Notes: generated by a model not told the origin, from the letters alone. DNA of 64,000 nt from CAZFDT01 sp964518335 (GCA_964518335.1 CAZFDT010000011.1:34219-98218); one strand, 5' to 3'; positions 54,535-62,624 are shown, counted from the first letter of the stretch. A program made the numbers and translations.

Positions 54535-54898
54535 TCGTTTCACGCTTCATCAGGTTGTGCGTCCCGCACTCCGGACACGACACACCGATGCCTTGAACGG
54601 CACATCCACGAAGATCGTAGCCGCATCGACGGCAACAACCGGGACGCATGCGCTTTCTTCGAAAGACGAAGTAGATCAGCAGCGGCGGTCCTGACCAGAT
54701 CGCCGCATCTGCTGCCAGTTTGACCCCTTCAATACGGACCGCTCGCCGGTCGCGGATGATCAGCGCGGTGAAGGGAAGTCCGTAGAAATATGATCGTGGA
54801 TGAGTTGTCGCCACGCCCGTGCAGAGCAAATTGGCAAGTAGTGCGATGGTCAACCAGGCCACCGCCAGACACGTCGGTATGGAGGTAAGTCGCCGCAT
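54506..54898 (-). CDS. Small membrane protein with C-terminal zinc ribbon
   Basis: 130 residues. An N-terminal membrane helix (CLAVAWLTIALLANLLC), a second (DAAIWSGPPLLIYFVF), then a C4 ribbon CRRCGYDLRG...CPECG and a short tail. The same ribbon type occurs in the proteins at 29360 and 43219. I do not know its function. It overlaps the 3' end of bcp by 29 bp, which lowers confidence slightly, but the ribbon motif argues that it is real. Confidence 0.75.
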   Translation of the reverse strand: MRRLTSIPTCLAVAWLTIALLANLLCTGVATTHPRSYFYGLPFTALIIRDRRAVRIEGVKLAADAAIWSGPPLLIYFVFRRKRMRPGCCRRCGYDLRGCAVQGIGVSCPECGTHNLMKRETITPPAHRAS

Positions 54899-54930
54899 GC
54901 GAGTCCGTCACACCGAATGCAACTGTGCCA

Positions 54931-56277
54931 TCACGGCCGCAGGTTGGGGACCTTGACGGTTTCGCCATAGACGCGGAGGAGGCGGTCGAGGGGGGCGCCG
55001 TAGTTCTTCTCCAGCGACTGGGGCCACTCCTGGCCGTCCTTGATGCCGTTGATGAAGGCGACGTAGCCGCGCTTGTTTTGCTGGATCATGAAGGTGGTCA
55101 GGTGCGAGGCGATGCCGTACTGCCAGCCTTCGAGCCGATCGGCGTCGAACATGCGGCCAGTGGAGCCGAGGATTTTCATCTGCGACTTGCCCCACTCCTG
55201 CAGGCGGGGGACGGCCGGGGCCTTGGGAACCAGCTCGAAGGAGATGACCTCGGCAAGCCCCTCGTTAATCCACGTGGGGATGTGGATGGGCGAACGGTAG
55301 CGGTGGAGGAAGCCATGCACGGCCTCGTGGACGAGGATGTGGGCGAACATCATCTCGTTGGGGCGACGGTAGAACGCCACGTGGACGTCGCCGCTGCCGT
55401 AGCCGTGGCACATGCCGGCCGTGCCCTGCGAGTCGGTCTGATGCATCGTGGCCTGGAAGCGGTGGTAGTCGGGCTCGTTGCGGAAGATGAAGATGAGGCA
55501 CTTGCCCAGCCAGATGTTCTCGCCGCGCTTGATGGCGAACAGGTCGCAAAGGCGGTGGTACATCAAGTCGAGTTCGCCGGCCCAACGCCGCGACTCGTCG
55601 GGCGACAGGTCGGTGTAGCAGAGGAAAAAATCGGTCTCGAAGAGCTTGAGGTTGGGGTTGATCTTCTGGCGGGTCTCGTCGCCAAAGGCGTTGAGGCGAG
55701 CGATGGCCGCGTCGGTCTTCTCTTTGGACTGCGGGCCCCAGTTCTCGTGCTGCAGGCCGCCGACGATGCGCGGGCCCGAGGAGATGCCCTCGACCTGGGA
55801 CGGGCCGTCCCCAGCGGGCACGTCGCCCCCGCCCACGGTCGGAGGCGCGGTCTGGGGCTCGTCTATTGACTCGCCCTTGCGGGCGCGATCGATCCGGGGC
55901 TTGAGCGAGCCGTCGAGTCGCTCGGCACGCACGAAGGCGCGTTCGGCCACCGCCTCGCCACCCTCCATTTCCCGCAGCCGCACGCCCAGGTCCAGCCACG
56001 CCGACCCGTCGCCCGTGCGCAGCAGCGTCTCGTGGATCGTGTACACCTGCTGCACCGGCAACTGCGACCACGCCACGTCATGGACGGTATTGTCCGCGTC
56101 GGTCAGGTCGAACCCCTGCGCGTCCCACGCCGTCAGCCGGCCACGCAGTCGCGTCTGCGGATCGGGACTCACCACGATGCTGATCGGCCGATCCAGCGCC
56201 ACGCGCTCGGCCAGCAGCGCCGACCCGCCCACGGCCAGCCACAGTGCCGCCACGACCAGATACTTGCTCATGCCCAT
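54931..56277 (-). CDS. Exported gluzincin-like metalloprotease (DUF1570-like)
   Basis: 448 residues. Signal peptide MGMSKYLVVAALWLAVGGSALLA. The C-terminal half carries HEAVH (about residues 317-321) within FAHILVHEAVHGFLHRY and a downstream WINEGLAE, the HExxH plus glutamate arrangement of gluzincin zinc proteases. The middle has an acidic, Pro-rich linker (IDEPQTAPPTVGGGDVPAG). The N-terminal 110 residues look like a small beta domain (RLRGRLTAWDAQGFDLTD). Substrate unknown. The dispersed element copy 2 and a C-rich tract lie upstream in the same orientation. Confidence 0.85.
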   Translation of the reverse strand: MGMSKYLVVAALWLAVGGSALLAERVALDRPISIVVSPDPQTRLRGRLTAWDAQGFDLTDADNTVHDVAWSQLPVQQVYTIHETLLRTGDGSAWLDLGVRLREMEGGEAVAERAFVRAERLDGSLKPRIDRARKGESIDEPQTAPPTVGGGDVPAGDGPSQVEGISSGPRIVGGLQHENWGPQSKEKTDAAIARLNAFGDETRQKINPNLKLFETDFFLCYTDLSPDESRRWAGELDLMYHRLCDLFAIKRGENIWLGKCLIFIFRNEPDYHRFQATMHQTDSQGTAGMCHGYGSGDVHVAFYRRPNEMMFAHILVHEAVHGFLHRYRSPIHIPTWINEGLAEVISFELVPKAPAVPRLQEWGKSQMKILGSTGRMFDADRLEGWQYGIASHLTTFMIQQNKRGYVAFINGIKDGQEWPQSLEKNYGAPLDRLLRVYGETVKVPNLRP

Positions 56278-56340
56278 AGGGTCACCCCAGTGATGATGCG
56301 ATTCGTCGTCGCGCCCGCCACGCGATCATGATAGCCATTG

Positions 56341-56363
56341 CCCCCGCCCCCGCCCCCGCCCCC
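56341..56363 (-). other. Potential G-quadruplex upstream of the gluzincin-like gene
   Basis: The plus strand reads four CCCCC runs separated by single G, so the minus strand has (GGGGGC)n, a classic intramolecular G-quadruplex pattern, 64-86 nt before the start at 56277 on the RNA-sense strand. Confidence 0.6.
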
Positions 56364-56436
56364 GGAAATGGTACCGGGAGTGGTCCCGGCAGTACGCCGC
56401 AAGTGACCCCGCTCGACGCTTCCGTGTGCGGGCGGC

Positions 56437-56632
56437 ACGCACCGCATCCGCACTTCATCCGCACTTGCGCCTCGCTGCGTGACGTCAGAGTATCCGCACT
56501 TCCTCCGCACTACCCTGACAAACGCGCCGCCCTGCGCGACCCCCGCAAAGGCTGCGACCCGCATTCACTTGCCAAAGATCGCTCCGGGCCCGACGCCGAC
56601 GCCAGACCCGATCATCATACGAACATTTTACC
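56437..56632 (-). repeat. Dispersed 180-bp element, copy 2 (possible small RNA or leader)
   Basis: Homologous to 44542-44722 in opposite orientation, with the same order of blocks: -10, 16-codon ORF, GGA pair (56490-56510), 20-nt spacer and the identical 27-nt block (56443-56469). The middle segment between the ORF and the first GGA pair is diverged. The 606-bp gap 56278-56883 holds this element, a CCGGGA/TCCCGG hairpin (about 56378-56396), the G-quadruplex tract and the promoter at 56831; I see nothing else in it. Confidence 0.75.
56565..56615 (-). CDS. 16-codon ORF in dispersed element, copy 2
   Basis: ATG at 56615 (or one codon earlier at 56618, 6 nt after the -10 box) encodes MIGSGVGVGPGAIFGK then TGA. 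Same length and same first four and last three residues as the ORF in copy 1. No Shine-Dalgarno sequence. Confidence 0.25.
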   Translation of the reverse strand: MIGSGVGVGPGAIFGK

Positions 56633-56652
56633 GCGCCTTCGCAGCGATACAA
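56625..56652 (-). promoter_or_regulatory. Promoter of dispersed element, copy 2
   Basis: Minus-strand TTGTAT (plus 56647-56652), 16-nt spacer, TAAAAT (plus 56625-56630). Same geometry as copy 1. Confidence 0.6.
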
Positions 56653-56830
56653 GCCCCGCGGTCGCAGACCTTGACCGCGTGGGCGATGAAGACGAGGTCG
56701 GCATGAGGCGACATACCGCATCGCGGATCACGGCAGGGGTGGGCTTTCGCCTGGGCGCTGTTCGCCCTCCGTATCGCGCAGCACCCCGGGGGCCGTGTTG
56801 CGGAGGACTGCGAAAAAATCCGCGGAGGCC

Positions 56831-56859
56831 TGTCGATTCGCGGCGGCGCCGAACGACCA
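56831..56859 (+). promoter_or_regulatory. ECF42-type promoter before the CPAC/DUF899 pair
   Basis: TGTCGA (56831-56836), 17-nt spacer, CGACCA (56854-56859), 24 nt before the TTG start at 56884. Same pattern as at 61209. The reported ECF42 consensus, from memory, is TGTCGA in the -35 and CGA followed by T/C-rich bases in the -10 region. Confidence 0.6.
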
Positions 56860-56883
56860 TGGGGTGACGGAAAGGAGCGGTCG

Positions 56884-57171
56884 TTGAACGCAACTCGATG
56901 CTGTCGTCGTCGCGGGCTGGGCCTGGCGGGGTGGATCGTGCCGGGGGCGGTGCTGGCGCTGATGCCCAAGTGTCCGGCGTGCGTGGCGGGGTACGTGGCC
57001 CTGATCGGCGGCGTGGGCATCTCTTTATCCGCGGCGACGCACCTGCGCGTGGGGCTGCTGCTGCTGTGCGCCGCTTCACTGACCATGATGGCGGCCTGGC
57101 ACGTGCCTCGGGCCGTGCGATGGCTGATGGCTGCCAAACCAACCACCCTTACCAAGGAGATATCGCCATGA
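56884..57171 (+). CDS. Small membrane protein with CPAC motif
   Basis: 95 residues. Two or three membrane helices (GLAGWIVPGAVLALM; VAGYVALIGGVGISL; LRVGLLLLCAASLTMMAAW) with MPKCPACVAGY between the first two, a CxxC that could be redox-active or bind metal. TTG start at 56884, supported by AAAGGAG 6-7 nt upstream; an ATG at 56898 is in another frame. The stop overlaps the DUF899 start (ATGA), so the pair is translationally coupled and driven by the ECF42-type promoter at 56831. Confidence 0.7.
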   Translation: MNATRCCRRRGLGLAGWIVPGAVLALMPKCPACVAGYVALIGGVGISLSAATHLRVGLLLLCAASLTMMAAWHVPRAVRWLMAAKPTTLTKEISP

Positions 57172-57902
57172 CCACCACCGCCGCGCTCGCCCATCCGCCC
57201 ATTGCCGGCCGCGACGAATGGCTCGCCGCGCGCAAGGCACTGCTCACTCGGGAGAAAGCGCTCACGCAGGAGTACGACCGCGTGAATGCGCAGCGTCGGC
57301 GTCTGCCCATGGTCCGGCTCGACAAGACCTACACGTTCGAGGATGCGGGTGGGCAAGTGCAACTGCTCGACCTGTTCGACTCCCGGCGGCAGCTCATCGT
57401 GTATCACTTCATGTTCGACCCGGCGTGGGACAAGGGCTGCCCCGGCTGCACGGGCCTGGTCAACGCCATGGGCGACCTGTCGATGCTCGGCCAGCGTGAC
57501 ACGACGTTCGTGCTGATCTCGCGCGCCCCGCTGGCGAAACTGCAGGCTTACCAGGCGCAGAAGGGCTGGCCGCACCGCTGGGTGTCGTCGTTCGGCAGCG
57601 ACTTCAACTACGACTTCCACGTCACGATCGACGACGACGTGGCGCCCTACGTGGCCAACTATCGCGACAAGGCCGAAGTCGAGCGCATCAAGGGCCGGCC
57701 CGCCACGTTCAAGGGCGAGACGCACGGCTTGAGCGTGTTCTTCCGCCTCGACGACGACGTGTTCCACACCTACTCGACCTACGCGCGCGGGTGCGAAGGG
57801 CTGACCGACGCCTACAGCCTGCTGGACGTGACGCCCTACGGTCGGCAGGAGGACTTCGAGGACTCGCCCGCCGGCTGGCCGCAGAAGCCGACCTACGGCT
57901 GA
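57168..57902 (+). CDS. DUF899 thioredoxin-like protein
   Basis: 244 residues. The DUF899 (AhpC/TSA-like) family is shown by YTFEDAGGQVQLLDLFDSRRQLIVYHFMF, DKGCPGCTG (CxxC), WVSSFGSDFNYDF and a C-terminal DVTPYGRQED. Members are thought to be thiol-based and often lie near ECF42 or DGPF genes. AAGGAG lies 8 nt before the ATG. Coupled to the CPAC membrane protein. Confidence 0.93.
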   Translation: MTTTAALAHPPIAGRDEWLAARKALLTREKALTQEYDRVNAQRRRLPMVRLDKTYTFEDAGGQVQLLDLFDSRRQLIVYHFMFDPAWDKGCPGCTGLVNAMGDLSMLGQRDTTFVLISRAPLAKLQAYQAQKGWPHRWVSSFGSDFNYDFHVTIDDDVAPYVANYRDKAEVERIKGRPATFKGETHGLSVFFRLDDDVFHTYSTYARGCEGLTDAYSLLDVTPYGRQEDFEDSPAGWPQKPTYG

Positions 57903-57981
57903 CGGCCCGCTCGCCTCCGATGCGCCGCGCGGCTAAGCTTGTCCACGACAGTGGCCGTCCTCGAACGAACGGAGACGACGC

Positions 57982-58827
57982 ATGATTCTGGTGACTGGTT
58001 GCAGTGGCACCGTCAGCACGGAGGTGGTGAAGGAGCTGTCGGCGTGCGGAGCGGCGGTGCGCGGCGGGTATCGCAGTCGGCCGCCGACGATGCCGGGCGT
58101 GCAGCCGGCACAGATCGATATGACCACCGGGGCGGGTCTTGACGCGGCGATGGCGGGCGTCGAGGCCCTGTTTCTGCTGGCGGGAGATATGGACGAGCAG
58201 ACGGAGGCGGAGCTGCGTGTCGTCGAGGCGGCCCGCCGCGCCGGCGTGAGGAAGGTGGTCAAGCTGTCGGTGCTGGGAGCGCCCGACGAGGCCTTCACTT
58301 TCGCGCGCGTCCACCGCCAGGTCGAACGCGCGATCGAAGCGTCGGGCATGGCGTACACGTTTCTGCGGCCGGGCAGCTTCATGCAGAACTTCGTGACCTA
58401 TTACGGCGACACGATCCGCCTGCAGAGCGCGCTTTTCCTGCCCTGCGGCGACGCCCGCGAAGCGCACGTGGACGCGCGCGACATCGCCCGCGTGGCCGCC
58501 CGCGCGCTCACGAGCGACGGGCACGACGGCAAGGCGTACAATCTGCTGGGCCCACAGCCGCTGAGCTACGCCCAGGCCGCCGCGACGATCTCAGCCGCTG
58601 TCGGCCGCACCATCGCCTACGTGAGCCTGACCGACGCCGAGTTCCGCAAGGCCATGGCCGACACGGGCGTGCCGGAAAGCTACGTCAACCGCCTGGCCGA
58701 CCTGTACCGCTACGTCCGCGAGGGCGGCCTGCCCATGACGGGCGGGGCGATCCGCGAGGTGACCGGCCGTGAGCCGACCACCTTCGACCAGTTCGTGCGC
58801 GATCATGCAGACGCCTGGCGCGTGTAG
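57982..58827 (+). CDS. NmrA-like NAD(P)-binding protein
   Basis: 281 residues. MILVTGCSGTVSTEVV is the Rossmann glycine motif; FLLAGDMDEQTEAE, VVKLSVLGA and YTFLRPGSFMQN belong to NmrA/HSCARG-type atypical SDRs (QOR2-like), usually NADPH-dependent quinone reductases or redox sensors. GGAGACGACGC precedes the ATG. It precedes the DoxX and sigma-factor genes and may belong to the same stress regulon. A weak TGTCCA-N16-CGAACG lies upstream. Confidence 0.92.
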   Translation: MILVTGCSGTVSTEVVKELSACGAAVRGGYRSRPPTMPGVQPAQIDMTTGAGLDAAMAGVEALFLLAGDMDEQTEAELRVVEAARRAGVRKVVKLSVLGAPDEAFTFARVHRQVERAIEASGMAYTFLRPGSFMQNFVTYYGDTIRLQSALFLPCGDAREAHVDARDIARVAARALTSDGHDGKAYNLLGPQPLSYAQAAATISAAVGRTIAYVSLTDAEFRKAMADTGVPESYVNRLADLYRYVREGGLPMTGGAIREVTGREPTTFDQFVRDHADAWRV

Positions 58828-58869
58828 CGCCGAGGCAACGCCGATGGATGTGCCCAGGAGAGATTGCGT

Positions 58870-59265
58870 ATGCCTTCGGAGCCTACTGTTTCACGCGAGT
58901 CGAAGCGGATGTTATGGGTCGGGTGGGTGCTGACCGCCCTGCCGTCGCTGCTGCTGCTTTTCAGCGGGGTCATGAAGCTGGCCAAGCCGCCGGCGGTGGT
59001 CGAGGGCTTCGAGGCCCTGGGGTACGACGCGGATCTGGCGCTGGGGCTGGGGATCGTGGAGATTGCCTGCACGGCGGTGTACCTGTTCCCGCGGACGGCG
59101 GTGCTGGGGGCGATCCTGCTGACGGGGTATCTGGGCGGGGCCACTGCAACGCACCTTCGGGTGGGCGACCCGTTCGTGATGCCGATCGTCCTGGGCGTGG
59201 TAGTGTGGCTGGGGATATTCCTGCGCGACGCGCGGCTGCGGGCGCTGATTCCGCTGCGGCGCTGA
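58870..59265 (+). CDS. DoxX-like membrane protein
   Basis: 131 residues, four membrane helices (WVGWVLTALPSLLLLFSGVMKL; LALGLGIVEIACTAVYLF; AVLGAILLTGYLGGATATHL; PIVLGVVVWLGIFL), matching the DoxX-like (PF13564) family of small membrane proteins often linked to oxidative stress loci. AGGAG lies about 9 nt before the ATG at 58870; a TTG two codons earlier is possible. It lies 19 bp before the ECF42 gene and probably shares its mRNA. Confidence 0.88.
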   Translation: MPSEPTVSRESKRMLWVGWVLTALPSLLLLFSGVMKLAKPPAVVEGFEALGYDADLALGLGIVEIACTAVYLFPRTAVLGAILLTGYLGGATATHLRVGDPFVMPIVLGVVVWLGIFLRDARLRALIPLRR

Positions 59266-59284
59266 GCGGCGGAGGGGGCACGCC

Positions 59285-60547
59285 ATGGGCGACGAACCGT
59301 TCAATCCGTCCCGATCGCTGCGCGAGGCGGTCGATGACCTGTACCGAAGTCAGTCGCGTCGCGTGCTGGCGACGCTGATCCGAGTGTTGGGCGACTTCGA
59401 CCTGGCGGAGGAGGCGATGCACGAGGCCTTTGCCGCTGCAGTGGAACAGTGGGAGCGCGAGGGCATGCCCGCCAATCCGCGCGCGTGGCTGGTATCGGCG
59501 GGCCGTTTCAAGGCCATCGACGCCATGCGTCGGCGAGCGCGGTTCGATGCGTCCCTGGGTGACCTGGCGCGGCAGGTTGAGGCCGGTGCGGCCGACGACT
59601 CGTCGCGCGACGACGAGGGCGTCGAGGACGATCGCCTGCGTCTGATCTTCACCTGCTGCCACCCCGCGCTGTCGCCGGAAGCGCGCGTGGCGCTGACGCT
59701 GCGCGAGGTGTGCGGGCTGAGCACGGAGGAGATCGCCCGCGCGTTTCTCACCGCTCCGCCCACGCTGGCGCAGCGCATCGTGCGCGCCAAGGCCAAGATC
59801 AAGGCCGCTCGCATCCCCTACCAGGTCCCGGGGCTGGCGGAGCTGCCCGATCGGCTCGACACCGTGCTGCAGGTGATCTACCTCGTGTTCAACGAGGGCT
59901 ACTCGGCGTCGTCGGGCGGGTCGGTGACACGGGCGGACCTGTCGAGCGAGGCGATCCGGCTGGGGCGGCTGGTGGCCGAGCTGCTGCCGGAGCCGGAGGT
60001 GCATGGCCTGCTGGCGCTGATGCTGCTGCAGGAGTCGCGTCGCGCGGCGCGGGCGACGCCGGGGGGCGACCTGGTGCTGCTGGACGAGCAGAACCGCTCG
60101 CTGTGGGACCGGTCGCAGATCGCCGAGGGTCTGAGGCTGGTGGAGCGGGCGCTGGGTTCGCGGCGGGTCGGGCCGTTCGCGCTGCAGGCGGCGATCGCGG
60201 CGGTGCATGCGCAGGCGGCCACTGCAGCGGAGACGGATTGGGGTCAGATCGTGGCGTTGTACACGCTGCTGGCGCGGGTCGAGCCGTCGCCGGTGATCGA
60301 GCTCAATCGCGCGGTGGCGGTGGCGATGCGGGACGGACCTGCGGCGGGGCTGGCGCTGATCGACACCATTCTCGCCCGCGGCGATCTGGCCGACTATCAC
60401 CTGGCGCATTCGGCGCGGGCCGAGTTGTGTCGGCGTCTGGGCCGCACCGACGACGCCCGCGCCGCCTACCGCCGCGCCCTGGAACTGGCCAGGCAGGAGC
60501 CCGAGCGGCGCTTCCTCGAGCGGAGACTGGCCGAACTGCCTGAGTGA
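59285..60547 (+). CDS. ECF42-type RNA polymerase sigma factor with TPR extension
   Basis: 420 residues. Sigma region 2 (VLGDFDLAEEAMHEAFAAAVEQW; NPRAWLVSAGRFKAID) and region 4 (EEIARAFLTAPPTLAQRIVRAKAKI) occupy the first 185 residues. A 230-residue alpha-helical extension follows with TPR-like repeats ending DDARAAYRRALELARQEPERRFLERRLAEL. This layout defines group ECF42, which is linked to DGPF-domain genes; three DGPF genes follow here. There is no anti-sigma factor nearby, as usual for the group; the extension is thought to control activity. Two matching promoters are at 56831 and 61209. Confidence 0.95.
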   Translation: MGDEPFNPSRSLREAVDDLYRSQSRRVLATLIRVLGDFDLAEEAMHEAFAAAVEQWEREGMPANPRAWLVSAGRFKAIDAMRRRARFDASLGDLARQVEAGAADDSSRDDEGVEDDRLRLIFTCCHPALSPEARVALTLREVCGLSTEEIARAFLTAPPTLAQRIVRAKAKIKAARIPYQVPGLAELPDRLDTVLQVIYLVFNEGYSASSGGSVTRADLSSEAIRLGRLVAELLPEPEVHGLLALMLLQESRRAARATPGGDLVLLDEQNRSLWDRSQIAEGLRLVERALGSRRVGPFALQAAIAAVHAQAATAAETDWGQIVALYTLLARVEPSPVIELNRAVAVAMRDGPAAGLALIDTILARGDLADYHLAHSARAELCRRLGRTDDARAAYRRALELARQEPERRFLERRLAELPE

Positions 60548-60550
60548 AAA

Positions 60551-60556
60551 TACAAT
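60551..60556 (+). promoter_or_regulatory. -10 box (TACAAT) 6 nt before the antitoxin ATG
   Basis: TACAAT at 60551-60556 begins 4 nt after the sigma-factor stop and ends 6 nt before the ATG at 60563. Suggests that the toxin-antitoxin pair has its own leaderless transcript. Confidence 0.4.
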
Positions 60557-60562
60557 GATGTC

Positions 60563-60793
60563 ATGGCGCAGACTGTCGAAGGCATCTACCGTAACGGCAA
60601 GATCGAGCTGCTCGACGCCGCCCCCGTCGCCGATGAAGCGCGTGTGATCGTGACCTTTCTTCCGGCCAACGCGGAGGTCGATCTCACTTCGCGTCAGATC
60701 GGCCCCGAGCAGGCGCAAAGCCTCCGGGCACGCCTGAAGGCATTCGATGCCGATTGGCGACGACCGGACATGGATGCCTACGATGCCCTTTGA
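60563..60793 (+). CDS. DUF104/AF2212-type antitoxin
   Basis: 76 residues. VEGIYRNGKIELLDAAPVADEARVIVTFLP is the DUF104 (AF2212-like) domain found in small antitoxin-like proteins; the C terminus (SLRARLKAFDADWRRPDMDAYDAL) is probably the toxin-binding arm. It overlaps the MazF-like gene by 11 bp, the classic arrangement of a type II toxin-antitoxin operon. It interrupts the sigma factor and its DGPF genes. Confidence 0.88.
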   Translation: MAQTVEGIYRNGKIELLDAAPVADEARVIVTFLPANAEVDLTSRQIGPEQAQSLRARLKAFDADWRRPDMDAYDAL

Positions 60794-61133
60794 ACGCGGC
60801 GACGTTGTTCTCGTTCTGTTCCCCGATTCCAACCTGCGCACAGCCAAACGCCGTCCGGCGCTGGTCGTCATGGCGGACCATCTGAACACCGGCCTGACGC
60901 AGACCATTGTGGCCATGATCACCAGCAACATGGCCAGAGCCGACCACCCCAGCCGAGTTCGGGTCGATATGTCCAGCCCATTGGGCAAGGCGATGGGTCT
61001 GCTGACCGACTCTGTCGTGATGACGGACAATCTTGCCACGGTGCTTCACGGCGAAATCGATCGTGTCATCGGGCGATGCGCTGACATGGGCCAGATCTCC
61101 CATGCCCTGCGCCACACGCTGCAACTGTTGTAG
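60783..61133 (+). CDS. MazF/PemK-type toxin endoribonuclease
   Basis: 116 residues. FERGDVVLVLFPDSNLRTAKRRPALVVMAD is the MazF/PemK N-terminal barrel with the RP-ALVV motif, and AMGLLTDSVVMTDNLATV the second conserved region. Such toxins cleave mRNA when the antitoxin is lost. The start is the ATG at 60783 (an ATG at 60774 is also in frame), overlapping the antitoxin end. The length is intact, with no sign of decay. Confidence 0.92.
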   Translation: MPFERGDVVLVLFPDSNLRTAKRRPALVVMADHLNTGLTQTIVAMITSNMARADHPSRVRVDMSSPLGKAMGLLTDSVVMTDNLATVLHGEIDRVIGRCADMGQISHALRHTLQLL

Positions 61134-61208
61134 GACGCGGTTTTCACGCCCTGCACTCACGCCTGGCGGTGACCATGGGCGCTGCCATCACTATTTTTTC
61201 CACGGATG

Positions 61209-61237
61209 TGTCGATACCACGTCCGGCCAGGCGACTA
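61209..61237 (+). promoter_or_regulatory. ECF42-type promoter before the first DGPF gene
   Basis: TGTCGA (61209-61214), 17-nt spacer, CGACTA (61232-61237), 19 nt before the ATG at 61257. Same sequence and spacing as at 56831. Confidence 0.7.
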
Positions 61238-61256
61238 ATGAATGAAAGGACATGCC

Positions 61257-61676
61257 ATGCGATTCATGATGCTGATGATTCCCCGGGGCTACGAGGCCGC
61301 GGCGCCGGGGGCGATGCCGGACGCCAAGGCGGTCGAGGCGATGATGAAGTACAACGAGGCGTTGCAGAAGGCGGGCGTGCTGTTGTCGTGTGAAGGGCTG
61401 CATCCGCCGTCGATGGGAGCGCGGGTGTCGTTCGAGGGGGGCAAGCCGACGGTGGTCGATGGGCCGTTCGCCGAGACCAAGGAGGTGCTGGGCGGTTACT
61501 GGATGATCCAGGTCAGGTCGAGGCAAGAGGCGATCGAGTGGGCCAGGCGGTGTCCGGGGTCGCCCAACGAGGTGATTGAAGTGCGTCAGGTGCAGGAGAT
61601 GGAGGACTTTCCACCGGATGTGCAGGCCGCGGCGGCGGGTTTTGCGGAGATGCAGACCAAGACCGCCGAATCGTGA
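61257..61676 (+). CDS. DGPF/YCII-family protein 1
   Basis: 139 residues. VVDGPFAETKEVLGGYWMIQVRSRQEAIEWARR is the DGPF motif that names the family (YCII-related ferredoxin-like fold). The biochemical role is unknown; the family is coupled to ECF42 sigma factors. AAAGGA lies 8 nt before the ATG. It is the first gene after the promoter at 61209. Confidence 0.95.
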   Translation: MRFMMLMIPRGYEAAAPGAMPDAKAVEAMMKYNEALQKAGVLLSCEGLHPPSMGARVSFEGGKPTVVDGPFAETKEVLGGYWMIQVRSRQEAIEWARRCPGSPNEVIEVRQVQEMEDFPPDVQAAAAGFAEMQTKTAES

Positions 61677-61763
61677 CCGCCCTGCCGCGATGTGTGAGAT
61701 GGATATCGAGGGCCGGGAGTGAGCTGACGCCCGATGGACCCGCAACGCCCACGAGGAGACACC

Positions 61764-62177
61764 ATGCAAGTGCAACCGTACATTTTTTTCGACGGTCGCT
61801 GCGACGAGGCCCTGGCGTTCTACAAGAGCGCGCTGGACGCCGAGGTGCAGATGCTCATGCGATTCAAGGACAGTCCCGAGCCGTGCGGGGGCGATATGGG
61901 CCCGCCGCCTCCGCCGGACAAGGTGATGCACGCCAGCATCCGCGTCGGCGACACGACGGTGATGATGTCCGACGGCATGTGCCAGGGCAAGGCGGCATTC
62001 GCGGGCATTTCGCTGTCGCTGACGGTCGAGGACGACGCCCAGGCCCATCGCCTGTTCAGCGCACTGAGCGACGGCGGGCAGGTGCAGATGCCGCTGGGCA
62101 AGACGTTCTTCTCGTCCAGCTTCGGCATGGTCGCCGATCGTTTCGGCGTGTCGTGGATGGTGTACGTCGCGCCGTGA
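61764..62177 (+). CDS. VOC-family (PhnB-like) protein
   Basis: 137 residues. YIFFDGRCDEALAFYKSALDAEV, MHASIRVGDTTVMMSDGM and FFSSSFGMVADRFGVSWMVYV are the PhnB/glyoxalase-like vicinal-oxygen-chelate pattern. The metal-dependent reaction is unknown. GAGGAG lies 7 nt before the ATG at 61764. It sits between DGPF genes, which is common in ECF42 loci. Confidence 0.95.
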   Translation: MQVQPYIFFDGRCDEALAFYKSALDAEVQMLMRFKDSPEPCGGDMGPPPPPDKVMHASIRVGDTTVMMSDGMCQGKAAFAGISLSLTVEDDAQAHRLFSALSDGGQVQMPLGKTFFSSSFGMVADRFGVSWMVYVAP

Positions 62178-62207
62178 TCCTGACTTTTCAACGCGAAGGA
62201 GAATGCG

Positions 62208-62585
62208 ATGAGATACGTCTGCCTGGGATGCATGGACGAAAGCATCTGGAACACCATGACCGAGGCCCAGCGCGAAGCCATGGTCGACGAGTGCTTCGCC
62301 TACGACAGCATCCTCAAGAAGAACGGGCACTTCATCCAAGGCATCGCGCTGCAGAGCGTCAGCCACGCCACGACCCTGCGCTGGCGCAACGGCAAGGTGG
62401 CGATCACCGACGGGCCGTTCGCCGAGACCAAGGAGCAGTTGGGCGGTATCCTTATTCTGGAGGCGACGGACCTCAATCACGCCATCCAGTTGATGTCGAA
62501 GCATCCGGGCATCCGCTTCGGCAGCTTCGAGGTGCGGCCGCTCGACGAGGAGTTCACCGCCAAGGCCAACTCCGGCATGAGCTGA
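62208..62585 (+). CDS. DGPF/YCII-family protein 2
   Basis: 125 residues. ITDGPFAETKEQLGGILILEATDLNHAIQLMSKHP is the family motif. The N terminus MRYVCLGCMDESIWN has two cysteines (CLGC) absent from the other two DGPF proteins here. Second DGPF gene, 30 bp after the VOC gene. Confidence 0.95.
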   Translation: MRYVCLGCMDESIWNTMTEAQREAMVDECFAYDSILKKNGHFIQGIALQSVSHATTLRWRNGKVAITDGPFAETKEQLGGILILEATDLNHAIQLMSKHPGIRFGSFEVRPLDEEFTAKANSGMS

Positions 62586-62624
62586 TCCCCCCCGAACCTG
62601 AACGCGAACACGAACGGAACGACC

